Shown here one piece after another: positions 6,945 to 16,295 of a stretch of DNA of 64,000 nucleotides. The position numbers were made by a program, and so were the translations under genes. The stretch's first letter is position 1. The number at the start of each line of letters is the position of its first letter. The notes under the pieces were generated by a model. That model ran no database searches, was not told the DNA's origin, and saw only the letters and a list, made by a program, of their open reading frames with translations. Location of the stretch: the NCBI GenBank assembly GCA_964594045.1, contig CAZQKR010000018.1, positions 28,481 to 92,480 of the forward strand, read 5' to 3'. The stretch is from UBA2365 sp964594045. GTDB taxonomy: Bacteria > Bacteroidota > Bacteroidia > Chitinophagales > Saprospiraceae.

Positions 6945-8437
6945 TGTTAAAAATTTGTTTTTTCAGTAGATTGGAGCTAACTAATTTATATGGAAGAATC
7001 CATCATCATCTTGCATCAAATTTTAATATCATTCATTTGGCCTACTCAAATAAGGAAACCACCTTGTTGAAGAGTAAATATGGAATTCCAAATGTAATTA
7101 ATTTTAAAGATGAAATTAAACTGGTAATTAAAAATACATTCATCAATGAAGATACCTTAAAATTAATTGATGAAATGTTTATTAAACAAAGTAAAGGAAG
7201 ATTTAGTCTTAATGCAGCAATTAGATTTGACAGGTCATTTCGATTTTTAGATTATGAAACATGTTTACTTCTTTCTCAAGTTTATTATCAATTTTGGAAT
7301 GAGTTTCTTAGTAAACATGAAATTGACATAATTTTACATGAACCACCAGCTGTATTTATGACACATGTAGCGGCTAATCTTTGTAAAGAAAAGGGAATAT
7401 TATACTTATCTCAAAGCCAGGTAGCTGGGTTGCATAAATATAACTGGATTTTTATTGAAGGCGACAATGGACATCCTGTTGAATGGGGTTTAAACAATTT
7501 AGAAATTCTTGACAATGGTAAAAAAACAACAGCAGTTAATTTTGTTGAGAACTACAGAAAAGACTTTAATACTTTTTTTGAAGTTTTAGAATCTAACAAG
7601 TCATATAATCATGGAAATGGATATTTTCTTAAACAAACATTGAAAATTACATTCAAAACTATAATAGGGTTTCTTCGAAGAAACAAAGACAATGAAAAAA
7701 ATAAAGATATACTAAACCATCTCGAAAATTATCAAAATAAATTAAAGCATCCTTACTTACGTCAGTTGAATAATTTATGGTACAAAGCATTTTGGTTTAA
7801 ATATGATGATTTTAATCAAAATGAAAACTACTTTTATTACCCGTTGCATGCAGAGCCCGAAGCAGCTGTTCTTTATCGAGGTGATGGAATTTATGAAGGT
7901 CAAGTCAAATTGATAGAAAATATAGCAGAGCAGTTGCCCCCAGGAGTTAATTTGTATATAAAGGATCATCCACATAGGAGTGCGTTTACAGACATGATTT
8001 ACTTTGAAAGGCTAAAAAGGATACCCAATCTTAAAATAATTGATCCTTTTTTTTCGGGCAAAGTGATTACATTTTATTCCAAAGGGATTATTACAATTAG
8101 TGGAACAACAGGATTTGAAGCCATTCTATTCAACAAACCCGTTGTTCTTTTAGGGCAATCTTTTTATATGAATTCAAATCGAGTGATCCAAGTAAAGAAT
8201 ATCAGAGAATTGAGAGATGTGATATATTCTATTGAGAAAATTCAGTTTACGGACGATTTTGAATTTTTTAGTTTTATTTCGACATTTTTAGACTCAACGC
8301 GACAAGGTTTTATTGCTTATTTTCCAAGTCATGTTAAAAAAGTCAATATTAACCATGAAGAAAACTGTAAAATTGTTGCAGATGACATGAAGTATAGTTT
8401 TAACCAACTTGCTAATTTGATGAAAAAAAATGATTGA
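6944..8437 (+). CDS. Capsule-polysaccharide-biosynthesis-type glycosyltransferase
   Basis: This 497-residue protein has a C-terminal half resembling Capsule_synth/KpsS-KpsC-like GT-B transferases: FYYPLHAEPEAAVLYRG, LYIKDHPHRSAF, LKIIDPFF and TISGTTGFEAILFNKPVVLLG. The N-terminal half is diverse. Such proteins often transfer acidic sugars such as Kdo or nonulosonic acids, and here the gene directly follows CMP-sialate synthesis. It could therefore be the sialyltransferase of this locus; this is inferred from position. ATG overlaps the preceding stop (TAATG). No signal peptide is seen, so it should act on the cytoplasmic face. Confidence 0.72.
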   Translation: MLKICFFSRLELTNLYGRIHHHLASNFNIIHLAYSNKETTLLKSKYGIPNVINFKDEIKLVIKNTFINEDTLKLIDEMFIKQSKGRFSLNAAIRFDRSFRFLDYETCLLLSQVYYQFWNEFLSKHEIDIILHEPPAVFMTHVAANLCKEKGILYLSQSQVAGLHKYNWIFIEGDNGHPVEWGLNNLEILDNGKKTTAVNFVENYRKDFNTFFEVLESNKSYNHGNGYFLKQTLKITFKTIIGFLRRNKDNEKNKDILNHLENYQNKLKHPYLRQLNNLWYKAFWFKYDDFNQNENYFYYPLHAEPEAAVLYRGDGIYEGQVKLIENIAEQLPPGVNLYIKDHPHRSAFTDMIYFERLKRIPNLKIIDPFFSGKVITFYSKGIITISGTTGFEAILFNKPVVLLGQSFYMNSNRVIQVKNIRELRDVIYSIEKIQFTDDFEFFSFISTFLDSTRQGFIAYFPSHVKKVNINHEENCKIVADDMKYSFNQLANLMKKND

Positions 8438-8445
8438 ATAAAATT

Positions 8446-9702
8446 ATGCATATTAAAACTCTAGCTTCAGGCTTTTCTTCTGAAAAATTAATATATGTAT
8501 TCCTACATATCATAACAATACTCTTAAGATTTGTCAAGAGTTTTGTTTTTATGAGTTTTTTATCAATGCATGAATTAGGCATTTTGACTTTAATTTCATC
8601 AGTCATGGCCATTTTTTCACTTGTGCAAATTGGTCTTTTGAATGGCGGTTATCGTATTTTTTGTCTCGATGATCAAAACAAATGGGAAGTCAATGAAATT
8701 ATTTATGCTTTTTTTATTATTATTTGGGGAGTGCTTGTAATAGGAATTTTGATAATTTATTTATTGGCACTTATAAATTTTGAAGGTTTTCTTTTTGGAA
8801 TTTTTGGCACAATTTTAGGGATACTGGCTCTATTTAATAATTGGAATAGGAATCTTTTAGTTGCAGAAAGTAAATTTAAAAAAATCAATACCTATGAAAT
8901 AGTTTCAACTTTAGTTGCATTTTCAATGCTCTTTTTAGTTCCAATTCTAAAAATTTATGCAGCTTTATTGGTTATGGTAATTCTGGAATTAGTGTTTTAC
9001 CTTTTGGCTATAATAGGGGATAAAAAGTTCATTCCCTCAAAGCTGACTTTTTCAATAAAAAAGATTAAATGGATATTGAAAATAGGATTTATACCTTATC
9101 TGGCTAGTATGATAACACTCCTTGGATCACAAATAGAAACTTGGTCTATTGCTGGTTTTATTTCCACAGAGGCTTTAGGGGTATTTTATCTGCCAACTTT
9201 ATACATTACTTTCTTCTTATTAATTCCACTTTCAATAGATAAAATTTACTTTCCCTTAGTTATGAAAGAATTTGATAATAAGAATTTTTCAAAGGTGAAG
9301 TTGATAATACGAAAATATGTAAGCATTAATGCAACTGTTGGAATAGGCTCAATATGTTTAACATTATTGTTTATGGAATACTTTGTTGGATTAATTATTC
9401 CGGAACATTTGAATGGTATTCAATATGTATGGATTATTATACCAGGCTTAGTTATTTATTCAATTCTGCAGCCATTTAAACTTATTTTTAATGCTGCAAT
9501 TAAGCAAAAACCTTTTCTTTGGGCATCAGGAATTTCATTAGTTTTGGGTTCATCAGCACTACTTATATTAGGATTTTTTGGAAACTTAAATTTATCTTTA
9601 GTAGCTGTAATAAAAAGTTTTTCTTTTGCTATTACCGGTTTGATAATTTATGTTTTTTATCTATCTCAGAAAGGTGTAATCTGGAATTATTATCATAAAT
9701 AA
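8446..9702 (+). CDS. wzx: Wzx-type oligosaccharide flippase
   Basis: A strongly hydrophobic 418-residue protein with about a dozen predicted membrane segments and short charged loops, fitting the polysaccharide transport/MATE-like flippases that move lipid-linked repeat units across the inner membrane. Segments such as FVFMSFLSMHELGILTLISS near the N-terminus and GVFYLPTLYITFFLLIPLSI mid-protein are typical in style. I chose ATG at 8446. A TTG at 8434 overlaps the preceding stop and would fit the overlap pattern of this operon, adding four residues. The gene lies in the expected place between transferases and the polymerase. Confidence 0.8.
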   Translation: MHIKTLASGFSSEKLIYVFLHIITILLRFVKSFVFMSFLSMHELGILTLISSVMAIFSLVQIGLLNGGYRIFCLDDQNKWEVNEIIYAFFIIIWGVLVIGILIIYLLALINFEGFLFGIFGTILGILALFNNWNRNLLVAESKFKKINTYEIVSTLVAFSMLFLVPILKIYAALLVMVILELVFYLLAIIGDKKFIPSKLTFSIKKIKWILKIGFIPYLASMITLLGSQIETWSIAGFISTEALGVFYLPTLYITFFLLIPLSIDKIYFPLVMKEFDNKNFSKVKLIIRKYVSINATVGIGSICLTLLFMEYFVGLIIPEHLNGIQYVWIIIPGLVIYSILQPFKLIFNAAIKQKPFLWASGISLVLGSSALLILGFFGNLNLSLVAVIKSFSFAITGLIIYVFYLSQKGVIWNYYHK

Positions 9703-9901
9703 TTGTTTTTTCTCAAATTTTACTCTATTGATACCCATTTTTAAAAATTATTGGAATATTTTTTAATATTTATATTTTTCTAATTTGATTTTAACTTTAA
9801 TACCGATATTCTTTAATCTGATTTAGTGTTTTTTTTATGATAAGTTATTTATCAGAAGTTACTTTAAAAATTTTGTATCTTACAATATTTAAGTAATCGT
9901 T

Positions 9902-11155
9902 GTGAAAAAACAATACATTGTTTTTATATATTTAATCTTTATCAATGGAGCAACACTCCTTCTCAATAATATATGGTATGGTATATTATTTTCATTTATT
10001 GTATTATTGTTAATGCTTGAGAAAAAAAAATGGTTTAATGTAAAGATTAGGAACATCATTTTAATTTGGTTATTAATTAATTTTATTTCTTCGATTCTTT
10101 TTACATCTATTGAAACCACTTTTTTTAGGATTTTCCGTTATACAATGCTTTTGATCATTCTACCCTATGGGGTAATGTCACTGGTTGGTAATTCTTTCTG
10201 GATAATTTTTGAAAAAATAAGTTTCAAACTTACCTTACTTTCATTGCCATTATTCATTCTTAATTGGATATTTCCTTCGTTTTTCAATAGTCTATCTATC
10301 ATTTTTCAAAATTTCACCTATTACAGATTATTTGATCATGGATTAAGTAATTATTGGTCAGCTTTTATATACAGTAATGCGATACCAAGTACGATTTTTT
10401 ACAGGAATTCAGGATTCATGTGGGAGCCAGGAGCTTTTGCAATGTTAATCGTCTTAAATCAAGTAATAGATTGGCTGAAAAATGGTCCAAAATATAATTT
10501 TAGGTTTAGTATTTATTTGATTGCGATGATAACTACTTTATCAACTGCTGGTTATATTGCATTTTTTTTATTGATCCTGATTCCGGTTTTAAATAAAATA
10601 AAAATTTCTAATGTCATAATAATTGGTGGAATAATTGCATTATTTTGGAATTATGTATTTTCATTCTATTTTATTGGAGAAGAGCTGAAAATGTATGCTG
10701 AAGATTTTTCAGGAAAAGCAATGGAATACGATGCAAAAAATGATGCATTTAAGGTAAATAGATTTACTATCGTTTATTACGATTTTCTTGAGGTAATAAA
10801 AAATCCCATAGGATTTGGAGTAGTTTCAAAAGATGATTTTGATTCACAAGGAAATATTATAGGTGTAAATGGTCTTTCTTCTTTGTTTAAAATGTGGGGA
10901 ATTCCAATGTTCATATATTTTATGTATTTAATATATCATTTTTTAGATGTCAATCGACATCAAAAAGTTAATAAGTTCATGCTGTTTTTTATGTTTTTGG
11001 CATTATTAATCGTATTATTTTCTTCTACTTCATCCAGGTCTCCATTTATCTACACAATCATATTAAGCTCAATAGTATTTAGCAAAGGACTTGCTGATAG
11101 AGTGACTTTTAACAATGTCGAAAAAACAAAGTATCTTTTTAACCGTGAATCCTAA
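9902..11155 (+). CDS. wzy: Wzy-like O-antigen/capsule polymerase
   Basis: This 417-residue integral membrane protein starts at GTG, with many hydrophobic stretches and a large polar loop around residues 250-320 (EELKMYAEDFSGKAMEYD ... NPIGFGVVSKDDFD). The topology, the segment RNSGFMWEPGAFAMLIVLNQ and the SSTSSRSPF near the C-terminus are like Wzy/O-antigen ligase family members, which join undecaprenyl-linked repeat units in the periplasm. The 199-bp space upstream (9703-9901) is very AT-rich and shows no gene. Sequence conservation in this family is weak, so the call rests on topology and context. Confidence 0.75.
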   Translation: MKKQYIVFIYLIFINGATLLLNNIWYGILFSFIVLLLMLEKKKWFNVKIRNIILIWLLINFISSILFTSIETTFFRIFRYTMLLIILPYGVMSLVGNSFWIIFEKISFKLTLLSLPLFILNWIFPSFFNSLSIIFQNFTYYRLFDHGLSNYWSAFIYSNAIPSTIFYRNSGFMWEPGAFAMLIVLNQVIDWLKNGPKYNFRFSIYLIAMITTLSTAGYIAFFLLILIPVLNKIKISNVIIIGGIIALFWNYVFSFYFIGEELKMYAEDFSGKAMEYDAKNDAFKVNRFTIVYYDFLEVIKNPIGFGVVSKDDFDSQGNIIGVNGLSSLFKMWGIPMFIYFMYLIYHFLDVNRHQKVNKFMLFFMFLALLIVLFSSTSSRSPFIYTIILSSIVFSKGLADRVTFNNVEKTKYLFNRES

Positions 11156-11190
11156 AAAATAATAATATTTCATTATCATTTTAATTATTT

Positions 11191-12375
11191 ATGAAAATAG
11201 GAATACTTTGTGGGTATAGATTCCCTGAAGGTATGGCTCCTACTAACAGAATTATTGCATATAGCAAAGGATTGATAGAAAATGGAGCAAACCTTCTGGT
11301 TGTGGTTTTCAGGCCAACCGAATACGAATTATTGAATTTTCCGACTTATGGTAAAATTCAAACTTTGCCCTACATTTATCCATTTAAAAGGAAATGGTCA
11401 AAGAGCTCAATCTTAAGGTGGATTTGGGACAGGCCCATCTCTTATCTAAAAACAATAAACTATATAGTTATTGAAAATAGAAAAGAAAAATTTGATTTTT
11501 TATTTCTGAGTTTTGATGCTATTCAAAATCTTATTTTCTTTTCAGTAATCTTAAAAAAACTCAAGATCAAAACCGTTTTCATTGGCGATGAATATCCAAT
11601 TCCCATCAGACATTTTTTAAAAGACAGTTTACCATTGTGGAAAGTGATTTCATATAAAGTTGTATTCAGGTTTATAGATGCAAAAGTTTTAATGACTCAA
11701 AATCTCAGCAATTTTTTTAATAAGATAAGAGTTACTCCAACATACATACTTTCAAGTATTACAGATGTTTCAAGGTTTGCAGAAATAAAACTTGATCATA
11801 AATTTAACCAAAGAAAATATTTATGTTATATGGGCAATATGGAACTTGCTAAAGATAATGTTGACCTCATAATTAATGCTTTTAAGCTGATTAGTGATAG
11901 GTTTTCTGATATTGATCTCCTACTTTTTGGTAGCCCATCATTTTCAGATTATCAAAGACTAAAATTAACTATATATAATCTTAAACTAGAAAATAGAGTT
12001 AAATTAATGGGTAGAGTTAATTATAATGTCGTTCCAGAAGTATTGTCTAATGCATATATTTTAGTGTCTTCACAACCGAAAACATTACGTGCATCGGGAG
12101 GCTTCCCAACAAAACTTGGTGAATATCTATCGACTGGCGTTCCCACTATTTTGACAAATGTGGGGGAAATATCACATTATATTACTCATGGCGAACATGC
12201 ATGGCTCACAAAACCTGAAGATATTGACGATTATGCCTTAAAATTATCATTTATTATTGAAAACTATGACTTAGCAAAAGAAGTTGCAGAGAAAGGAAGG
12301 CTGCTTGTTTATGAAAACTTTTCTCCAAAAACATCAACTAAAGGATTATTTGAATTTTTGTCACAACTCCCTTAA
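11191..12375 (+). CDS. GT4-like glycosyltransferase
   Basis: This 394-residue GT-B transferase has an N-terminal glycine-rich start (GILCGYRFPEGMAPTNRI). The C-terminal nucleotide-sugar domain shows YLCYMGNMELAKDNVDLIIN, LLLFGSPSF, LMGRVNYNVVPEVL and GGFPTKLGEYLSTGVPTILT with the acidic residue of the E-x7-E type region. It likely adds one sugar to the lipid-linked repeat unit on the cytoplasmic membrane face. Donor and acceptor are not predictable. The stop codon lies inside a perfect palindrome (12369-12390), described separately. Confidence 0.82.
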   Translation: MKIGILCGYRFPEGMAPTNRIIAYSKGLIENGANLLVVVFRPTEYELLNFPTYGKIQTLPYIYPFKRKWSKSSILRWIWDRPISYLKTINYIVIENRKEKFDFLFLSFDAIQNLIFFSVILKKLKIKTVFIGDEYPIPIRHFLKDSLPLWKVISYKVVFRFIDAKVLMTQNLSNFFNKIRVTPTYILSSITDVSRFAEIKLDHKFNQRKYLCYMGNMELAKDNVDLIINAFKLISDRFSDIDLLLFGSPSFSDYQRLKLTIYNLKLENRVKLMGRVNYNVVPEVLSNAYILVSSQPKTLRASGGFPTKLGEYLSTGVPTILTNVGEISHYITHGEHAWLTKPEDIDDYALKLSFIIENYDLAKEVAEKGRLLVYENFSPKTSTKGLFEFLSQLP

Positions 12376-12390
12376 TTAATTAATTAAGGG
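12369..12390 (+). terminator. Perfect AT-rich palindrome followed by T-rich stretch, possible terminator or attenuator
   Basis: A perfect 22-bp palindrome (CCCTTAATTAA and its complement) starts just before the TAA stop of the upstream transferase and is followed by attttta. The stem is weak because most pairs are A-T, and there is no unpaired loop in the perfect form. It could end or slow transcription between the two transferases, but a function is uncertain. Confidence 0.45.
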
Positions 12391-12448
12391 ATTTTTATTA
12401 AACGAATAAATTTTAAAGATTACATTATTAGAAATTTTAGAATATAAA

Positions 12449-13645
12449 GTGAATCAAAAAGTTGTTTTCATATCCACAATTACATTTAGTAATAGAAATA
12501 CTGCTGCATACAGTAGAATTTTGAATTATTCAAAAGCCTTGGTTGCAATGGGAATCAATGTATTTTGGTATTCAACAAAAAACCCGTTTAAGAGACAAAT
12601 AGAAAGTAATGAAATCTATCCTAATATTTTTCTCTTATTTAATAAATATAAAAGAAAGTCAGGATATATCGGTAGTTTTTTGAGTTTAATCAAAATAAGA
12701 AATCGATATAGAAATACAAATACAGTTTATGTATTTTATCCATCTTCAAAATTCTTAATTGATTTTATTATCTTGTTTATTTTTAAAGTATTAAGTAATG
12801 AAAACCTTTTTTGCGAAATTAATGAACTACGCAGAGCTTATGTATTAAATCGGACTTTGCCACAAAATATTTTCAAGAAGTTTATTAGAATAATCCAAAA
12901 CTTAATAGATATTTTTTTTTACAAAATATTAGAAAACTTAAGTTTTTTATATAATGGTATTTTAACTATATCAAGTAATTTGGATAAATATTACAGTAAA
13001 TATAATTCCAATAGATTAATTGTCCCAATATTGGTTGAAATGCGAGAATACCAAAAAGCTAAGCTTCGCTTTGTCAACGTTTTTGAGATTGGATTTTTTG
13101 GATCTGTTTTATTATCAAAGGAAGGTTTTCTTAATTTTATTGAAGCGATAAGACTGGTAAATGAAAAATCAATAATTGTCAGACTAAATATTTTCGGACA
13201 TATTGAAAAAAATGAAGCAAAAAAATTATTTAAGTTGATCCACATAATAAATGGAAAAGATTTTATTCAATACCATGGGGAAATTGAAAAGGAAAAGTTA
13301 TTTTCTGAAATGGCTAAAATGAATTTACTAGTTTTACCTAGACCTAATAATCTACAAAATAAATATGGTTTTTCAACAAAATTAGGAGAGTATATGATAA
13401 GCGGTGTTCCGGTTTTGGTAACTAATGTGAGTGATAATAGTAAATATATTATTGATGCTTTTAATGGATATATTATAGATAATACCGGGGTTCAGGATTT
13501 TTATAATAAACTGGTGGATATTCTGAAAGAGTATGAGATAAAAAAATATTTGGTTGCCGAGAATGCATATTTAGAGGCAAAGAAATCTTTTGATTATTCA
13601 TTGTACTGCGATAAATTGAACACATTTCTTTTTTATGAGAGCTAA
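12449..13645 (+). CDS. GT4-like glycosyltransferase
   Basis: This 398-residue protein starts at GTG (MNQKVVFISTITFSN). The second domain has FEIGFFGSVLLSKEGFLNFI, LNIFGHIEKNEAKK, YHGEIEKEKLFSEM, LLVLPRPNN and GFSTKLGEYMISGVPVLVTN, the pattern of the GT4 family. It resembles the preceding transferase in the G-[FY]-[PS]-TKLGEY region, so the two may be distant paralogues. It should act in repeat-unit assembly. The ORF overlaps the next gene by 11 bp. Composition is extremely AT-rich. Confidence 0.8.
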   Translation: MNQKVVFISTITFSNRNTAAYSRILNYSKALVAMGINVFWYSTKNPFKRQIESNEIYPNIFLLFNKYKRKSGYIGSFLSLIKIRNRYRNTNTVYVFYPSSKFLIDFIILFIFKVLSNENLFCEINELRRAYVLNRTLPQNIFKKFIRIIQNLIDIFFYKILENLSFLYNGILTISSNLDKYYSKYNSNRLIVPILVEMREYQKAKLRFVNVFEIGFFGSVLLSKEGFLNFIEAIRLVNEKSIIVRLNIFGHIEKNEAKKLFKLIHIINGKDFIQYHGEIEKEKLFSEMAKMNLLVLPRPNNLQNKYGFSTKLGEYMISGVPVLVTNVSDNSKYIIDAFNGYIIDNTGVQDFYNKLVDILKEYEIKKYLVAENAYLEAKKSFDYSLYCDKLNTFLFYES

Positions 13646-14162
13646 AAAATTGTATTTATATCTTCGGTTATTTTTTGCTAATGAGTGGACAAAAGCGGAT
13701 GTTTACAGAAAGTATTTAGACATGGAAATAGGTGATCATGTCAGGATTTTACATTATCCCAGATTTGGCAGTGAGCCATATTTAATAAAAATTGGGAATA
13801 ATGTAACCATAACAAGAGGTGTATCTTTTGTGAATCATGATGGTGGTGTCGCTTTGTTTAGAAAAGAATTTCCTGGGTTTAATGTCTTTGGCCGTATTAT
13901 AATCGGGAACAATGTTTTTATTGGGATTAATTCAATTATATTGAAAGGGGTAACTATTGGAAATAATGTTGTTATTGGAGCAGGTTCAATTGTAAATAAA
14001 GATATACCTGATAATGTTGTTGCTGCAGGGGTGCCTGCAAGGATTTTAGGAAATATTGATGATTATAAACTTAAATCACTTAAAAATGTATGTTTTGTAA
14101 CTACAAAAGATCCAAAGGAAAGGAAAAGTATTATTCTTAGAAATTTAAATTTGGATTTATGA
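13635..14162 (+). CDS. Left-handed beta-helix (hexapeptide repeat) acyltransferase
   Basis: This 175-residue protein has hexapeptide repeats of the LbetaH fold: IKIGNNVTITRGVSFVNHDG, IIIGNNVFIGINSIILKGV, TIGNNVVIGAGSIVNKDIPD and NVVAAGVPARILG. It fits the WbbJ/CysE-like O- or N-acetyltransferases that decorate surface sugars using acetyl-CoA. A conserved His is visible in SFVNHDGG. It overlaps the upstream transferase by 11 bp and the downstream epimerase by 4 bp (ATGA), so the three are probably co-translated. The acceptor sugar is unknown. Confidence 0.85.
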   Translation: MRAKKLYLYLRLFFANEWTKADVYRKYLDMEIGDHVRILHYPRFGSEPYLIKIGNNVTITRGVSFVNHDGGVALFRKEFPGFNVFGRIIIGNNVFIGINSIILKGVTIGNNVVIGAGSIVNKDIPDNVVAAGVPARILGNIDDYKLKSLKNVCFVTTKDPKERKSIILRNLNLDL

Positions 14163-15112
14163 ATATTCTTATAACAGGAGTTGCAGGATTTGTTGGGAGC
14201 AATTTGACTGAACACTTGTTGAATCAAAATCACAAAATAATTGGCGTAGACAATTTTGATGAATTCTATAGTAAGGAAATTAAAACAAGAAATTTAAATA
14301 ACTTCATCAAATCAAAAAAATTTTCTTTTTATGAAGAAGATATATTAAATTTTACAATTTTATCTCAAATAATACAAAAAGAAAGTCCTGAACTAATTAT
14401 TCATTTGGCAGCAAAAGCTGGTGTTAGGCCATCAATTCTTGATCCACAAGGATATTTCAATGTAAATGTCATGGGTACTTTGAATGTTTTAGAAGCAATG
14501 CGTATTTCAGGTATAAAAAAAATGATCTTTGCTTCTTCCTCTTCTGTTTATGGTAATTGTAAAGTTGTTCCATTTAGTGAATCTATGAATGTTGACTTTC
14601 CTATTTCTCCTTACGCAACTACTAAAAAAGCAGGAGAATTATTATGCCACACATACCATCATTTGTATAGTATGGACATCTTTTGTTTGCGGTTTTTTAC
14701 TGTATATGGTCCACGACAACGACCTGATTTGGCGATTCACAAGTTCACAAAAGCATTGATTGAGGAAAAAGAAATTCAGCTCTTTGGAGATGGTTCTACC
14801 AGAAGAGATTATACACATATTAATGATATTATACAAGGTATTGATTTATCTGTAAAGAATTGTAAGGGATTTCAAATTATTAATCTTGGTGAATCACAAA
14901 CTATTTCTTTGAACGATTTAATTTTATTATTGGAAAAGGCAACTAGTAAAACTGCAAAGCTAAATTATCTTCCCTTTCAAGAAGGAGATGTCCTTCAAAC
15001 TCATGCAGATATTTCAAAAGCACAAAATTTGCTTGGATATTCACCACAATATAAATTAAAAAATGGAATTATTGATTTTGTCAAATGGTATAAGAAGAAT
15101 TGTATAGTTTAA
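14159..15112 (+). CDS. NAD-dependent sugar epimerase (UDP-glucuronate 4-epimerase-like)
   Basis: A 317-residue extended SDR. The N-terminal NAD motif is ITGVAGFVGSNL. It continues with VDNFDEFYS, HLAAKAGVRPSILDP, FASSSSVYG, the catalytic YATTK, RFFTVYGPRQRPDLAI, and RRDYTHINDI. The AGVR and GPRQRPD segments are closest in style to UDP-glucuronate 4-epimerases, though UDP-glucose or UDP-GlcNAc 4-epimerase activity is possible. It would supply an NDP-sugar, possibly an acidic one, for the repeat unit. Coupled by ATGA to the acetyltransferase upstream. Confidence 0.85.
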   Translation: MNILITGVAGFVGSNLTEHLLNQNHKIIGVDNFDEFYSKEIKTRNLNNFIKSKKFSFYEEDILNFTILSQIIQKESPELIIHLAAKAGVRPSILDPQGYFNVNVMGTLNVLEAMRISGIKKMIFASSSSVYGNCKVVPFSESMNVDFPISPYATTKKAGELLCHTYHHLYSMDIFCLRFFTVYGPRQRPDLAIHKFTKALIEEKEIQLFGDGSTRRDYTHINDIIQGIDLSVKNCKGFQIINLGESQTISLNDLILLLEKATSKTAKLNYLPFQEGDVLQTHADISKAQNLLGYSPQYKLKNGIIDFVKWYKKNCIV

Positions 15113-15220
15113 TAGCATTAATAAAACGTATGTTTTGAGAGATGTATTTTTCGAACTGAATATTTCTCATATCAGTTGATTAACATATGTTAATTGTTAA
15201 AATTTAATCAATTAAAACAG

Positions 15221-16294
15221 GTGAAATCAATAGTAATTTTTACACATGCAATTTCGAGAGGAGGTGCTGAAAAGCAAGGCATTTTGCTTGCTAAAGCCTT
15301 GCAAAATCATTATTATTGCATAATTGTTACATGGTATGGAGAAATTAACGAAGAAAGACAGCTTAATTATGTTAAGGAAAACAACTTAAAGGTTGTATTT
15401 CTTAGAGGTTCAATTTTCTCAAAAATGCTATCTTTTTGCAAAATTTTAAAGAAAAATAATGTTGAAATTATTTTCTCTTATCTGACAATAAATAATATCA
15501 TTTCTGCAATTTGTGGAAAATTAATGGGTATTAAATATGTTATTGGCGGTATGCGAAATAGTCAGATGGTAGAAACCAAACTTATAATCAACCGCCTGCT
15601 TCATAATTACATATTTGAATATTCTGTTATTAACAGCTTTAGCGGATATGAATACTTTTCATTAAGAGGTTTTAAGAGTAACAAATTCAAGATAATTCAT
15701 AATTGCATTGAACTGAATCATAGAGTATGGGAAACGAAATACTATTCCAGTAATAGATTTAATGTGCTGACTATTAGTCGATTTCAACCGCAAAAAGATC
15801 TATTTACTGCTATCAAAAGTATTTCAATGTTCATGCAAAAAACTAATGTTAAAAGTTTTCATTACTATTTAATTGGTATTGGTGATCAAGAAGCAGAGCT
15901 ACGAAATCTTGTGAATATTCTAAATTTAAGTGATTATATAACAATTATTGTCAATCCGGACAACCTTGAGCAATATTTAGTGAATGCTGATGTCTATCTT
16001 AGCACATCACTTTATGAAGGATTATCTAATTCAATTCTTGAAGCAATGGCATTTTCATTGCCAGTGATTGCAACAGATGTTGGTGATAACAAATACCTAG
16101 TTGAGAATGGGGTAAATGGTTATTTGGTCGATGTAAGTTCTCCTGAAAAAATTTCTGAATGCCTTTTACTGCTTCATAGAAATCATATACTGAGACTGAA
16201 ATTTGGCAGGATGAGCTATCAGAAGATTTCGAATTTTTCAATTGATTCATTTAGGGAAAGATATATTGATTTAATTTCACAATTATTGAAATAG
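15221..16294 (+). CDS. GT4-like glycosyltransferase
   Basis: This 357-residue transferase starts at the GTG at 15221, which gives MKSIVIFTHAISRGGAEKQG, a textbook GT4 N-terminus with the GGAE motif. A TTG at 15194 would add nine residues and is less likely. The second domain has VLTISRFQPQKDLFTAIKSI, YLIGIGDQEAEL, VYLSTSLYEGLSNSILEAMA, and LPVIATDVGDNKYLVENGVN with the E-x7-E signature. Placement in the locus indicates a role in repeat-unit assembly. Confidence 0.85.
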   Translation: MKSIVIFTHAISRGGAEKQGILLAKALQNHYYCIIVTWYGEINEERQLNYVKENNLKVVFLRGSIFSKMLSFCKILKKNNVEIIFSYLTINNIISAICGKLMGIKYVIGGMRNSQMVETKLIINRLLHNYIFEYSVINSFSGYEYFSLRGFKSNKFKIIHNCIELNHRVWETKYYSSNRFNVLTISRFQPQKDLFTAIKSISMFMQKTNVKSFHYYLIGIGDQEAELRNLVNILNLSDYITIIVNPDNLEQYLVNADVYLSTSLYEGLSNSILEAMAFSLPVIATDVGDNKYLVENGVNGYLVDVSSPEKISECLLLLHRNHILRLKFGRMSYQKISNFSIDSFRERYIDLISQLLK

Positions 16295-16295
16295 A

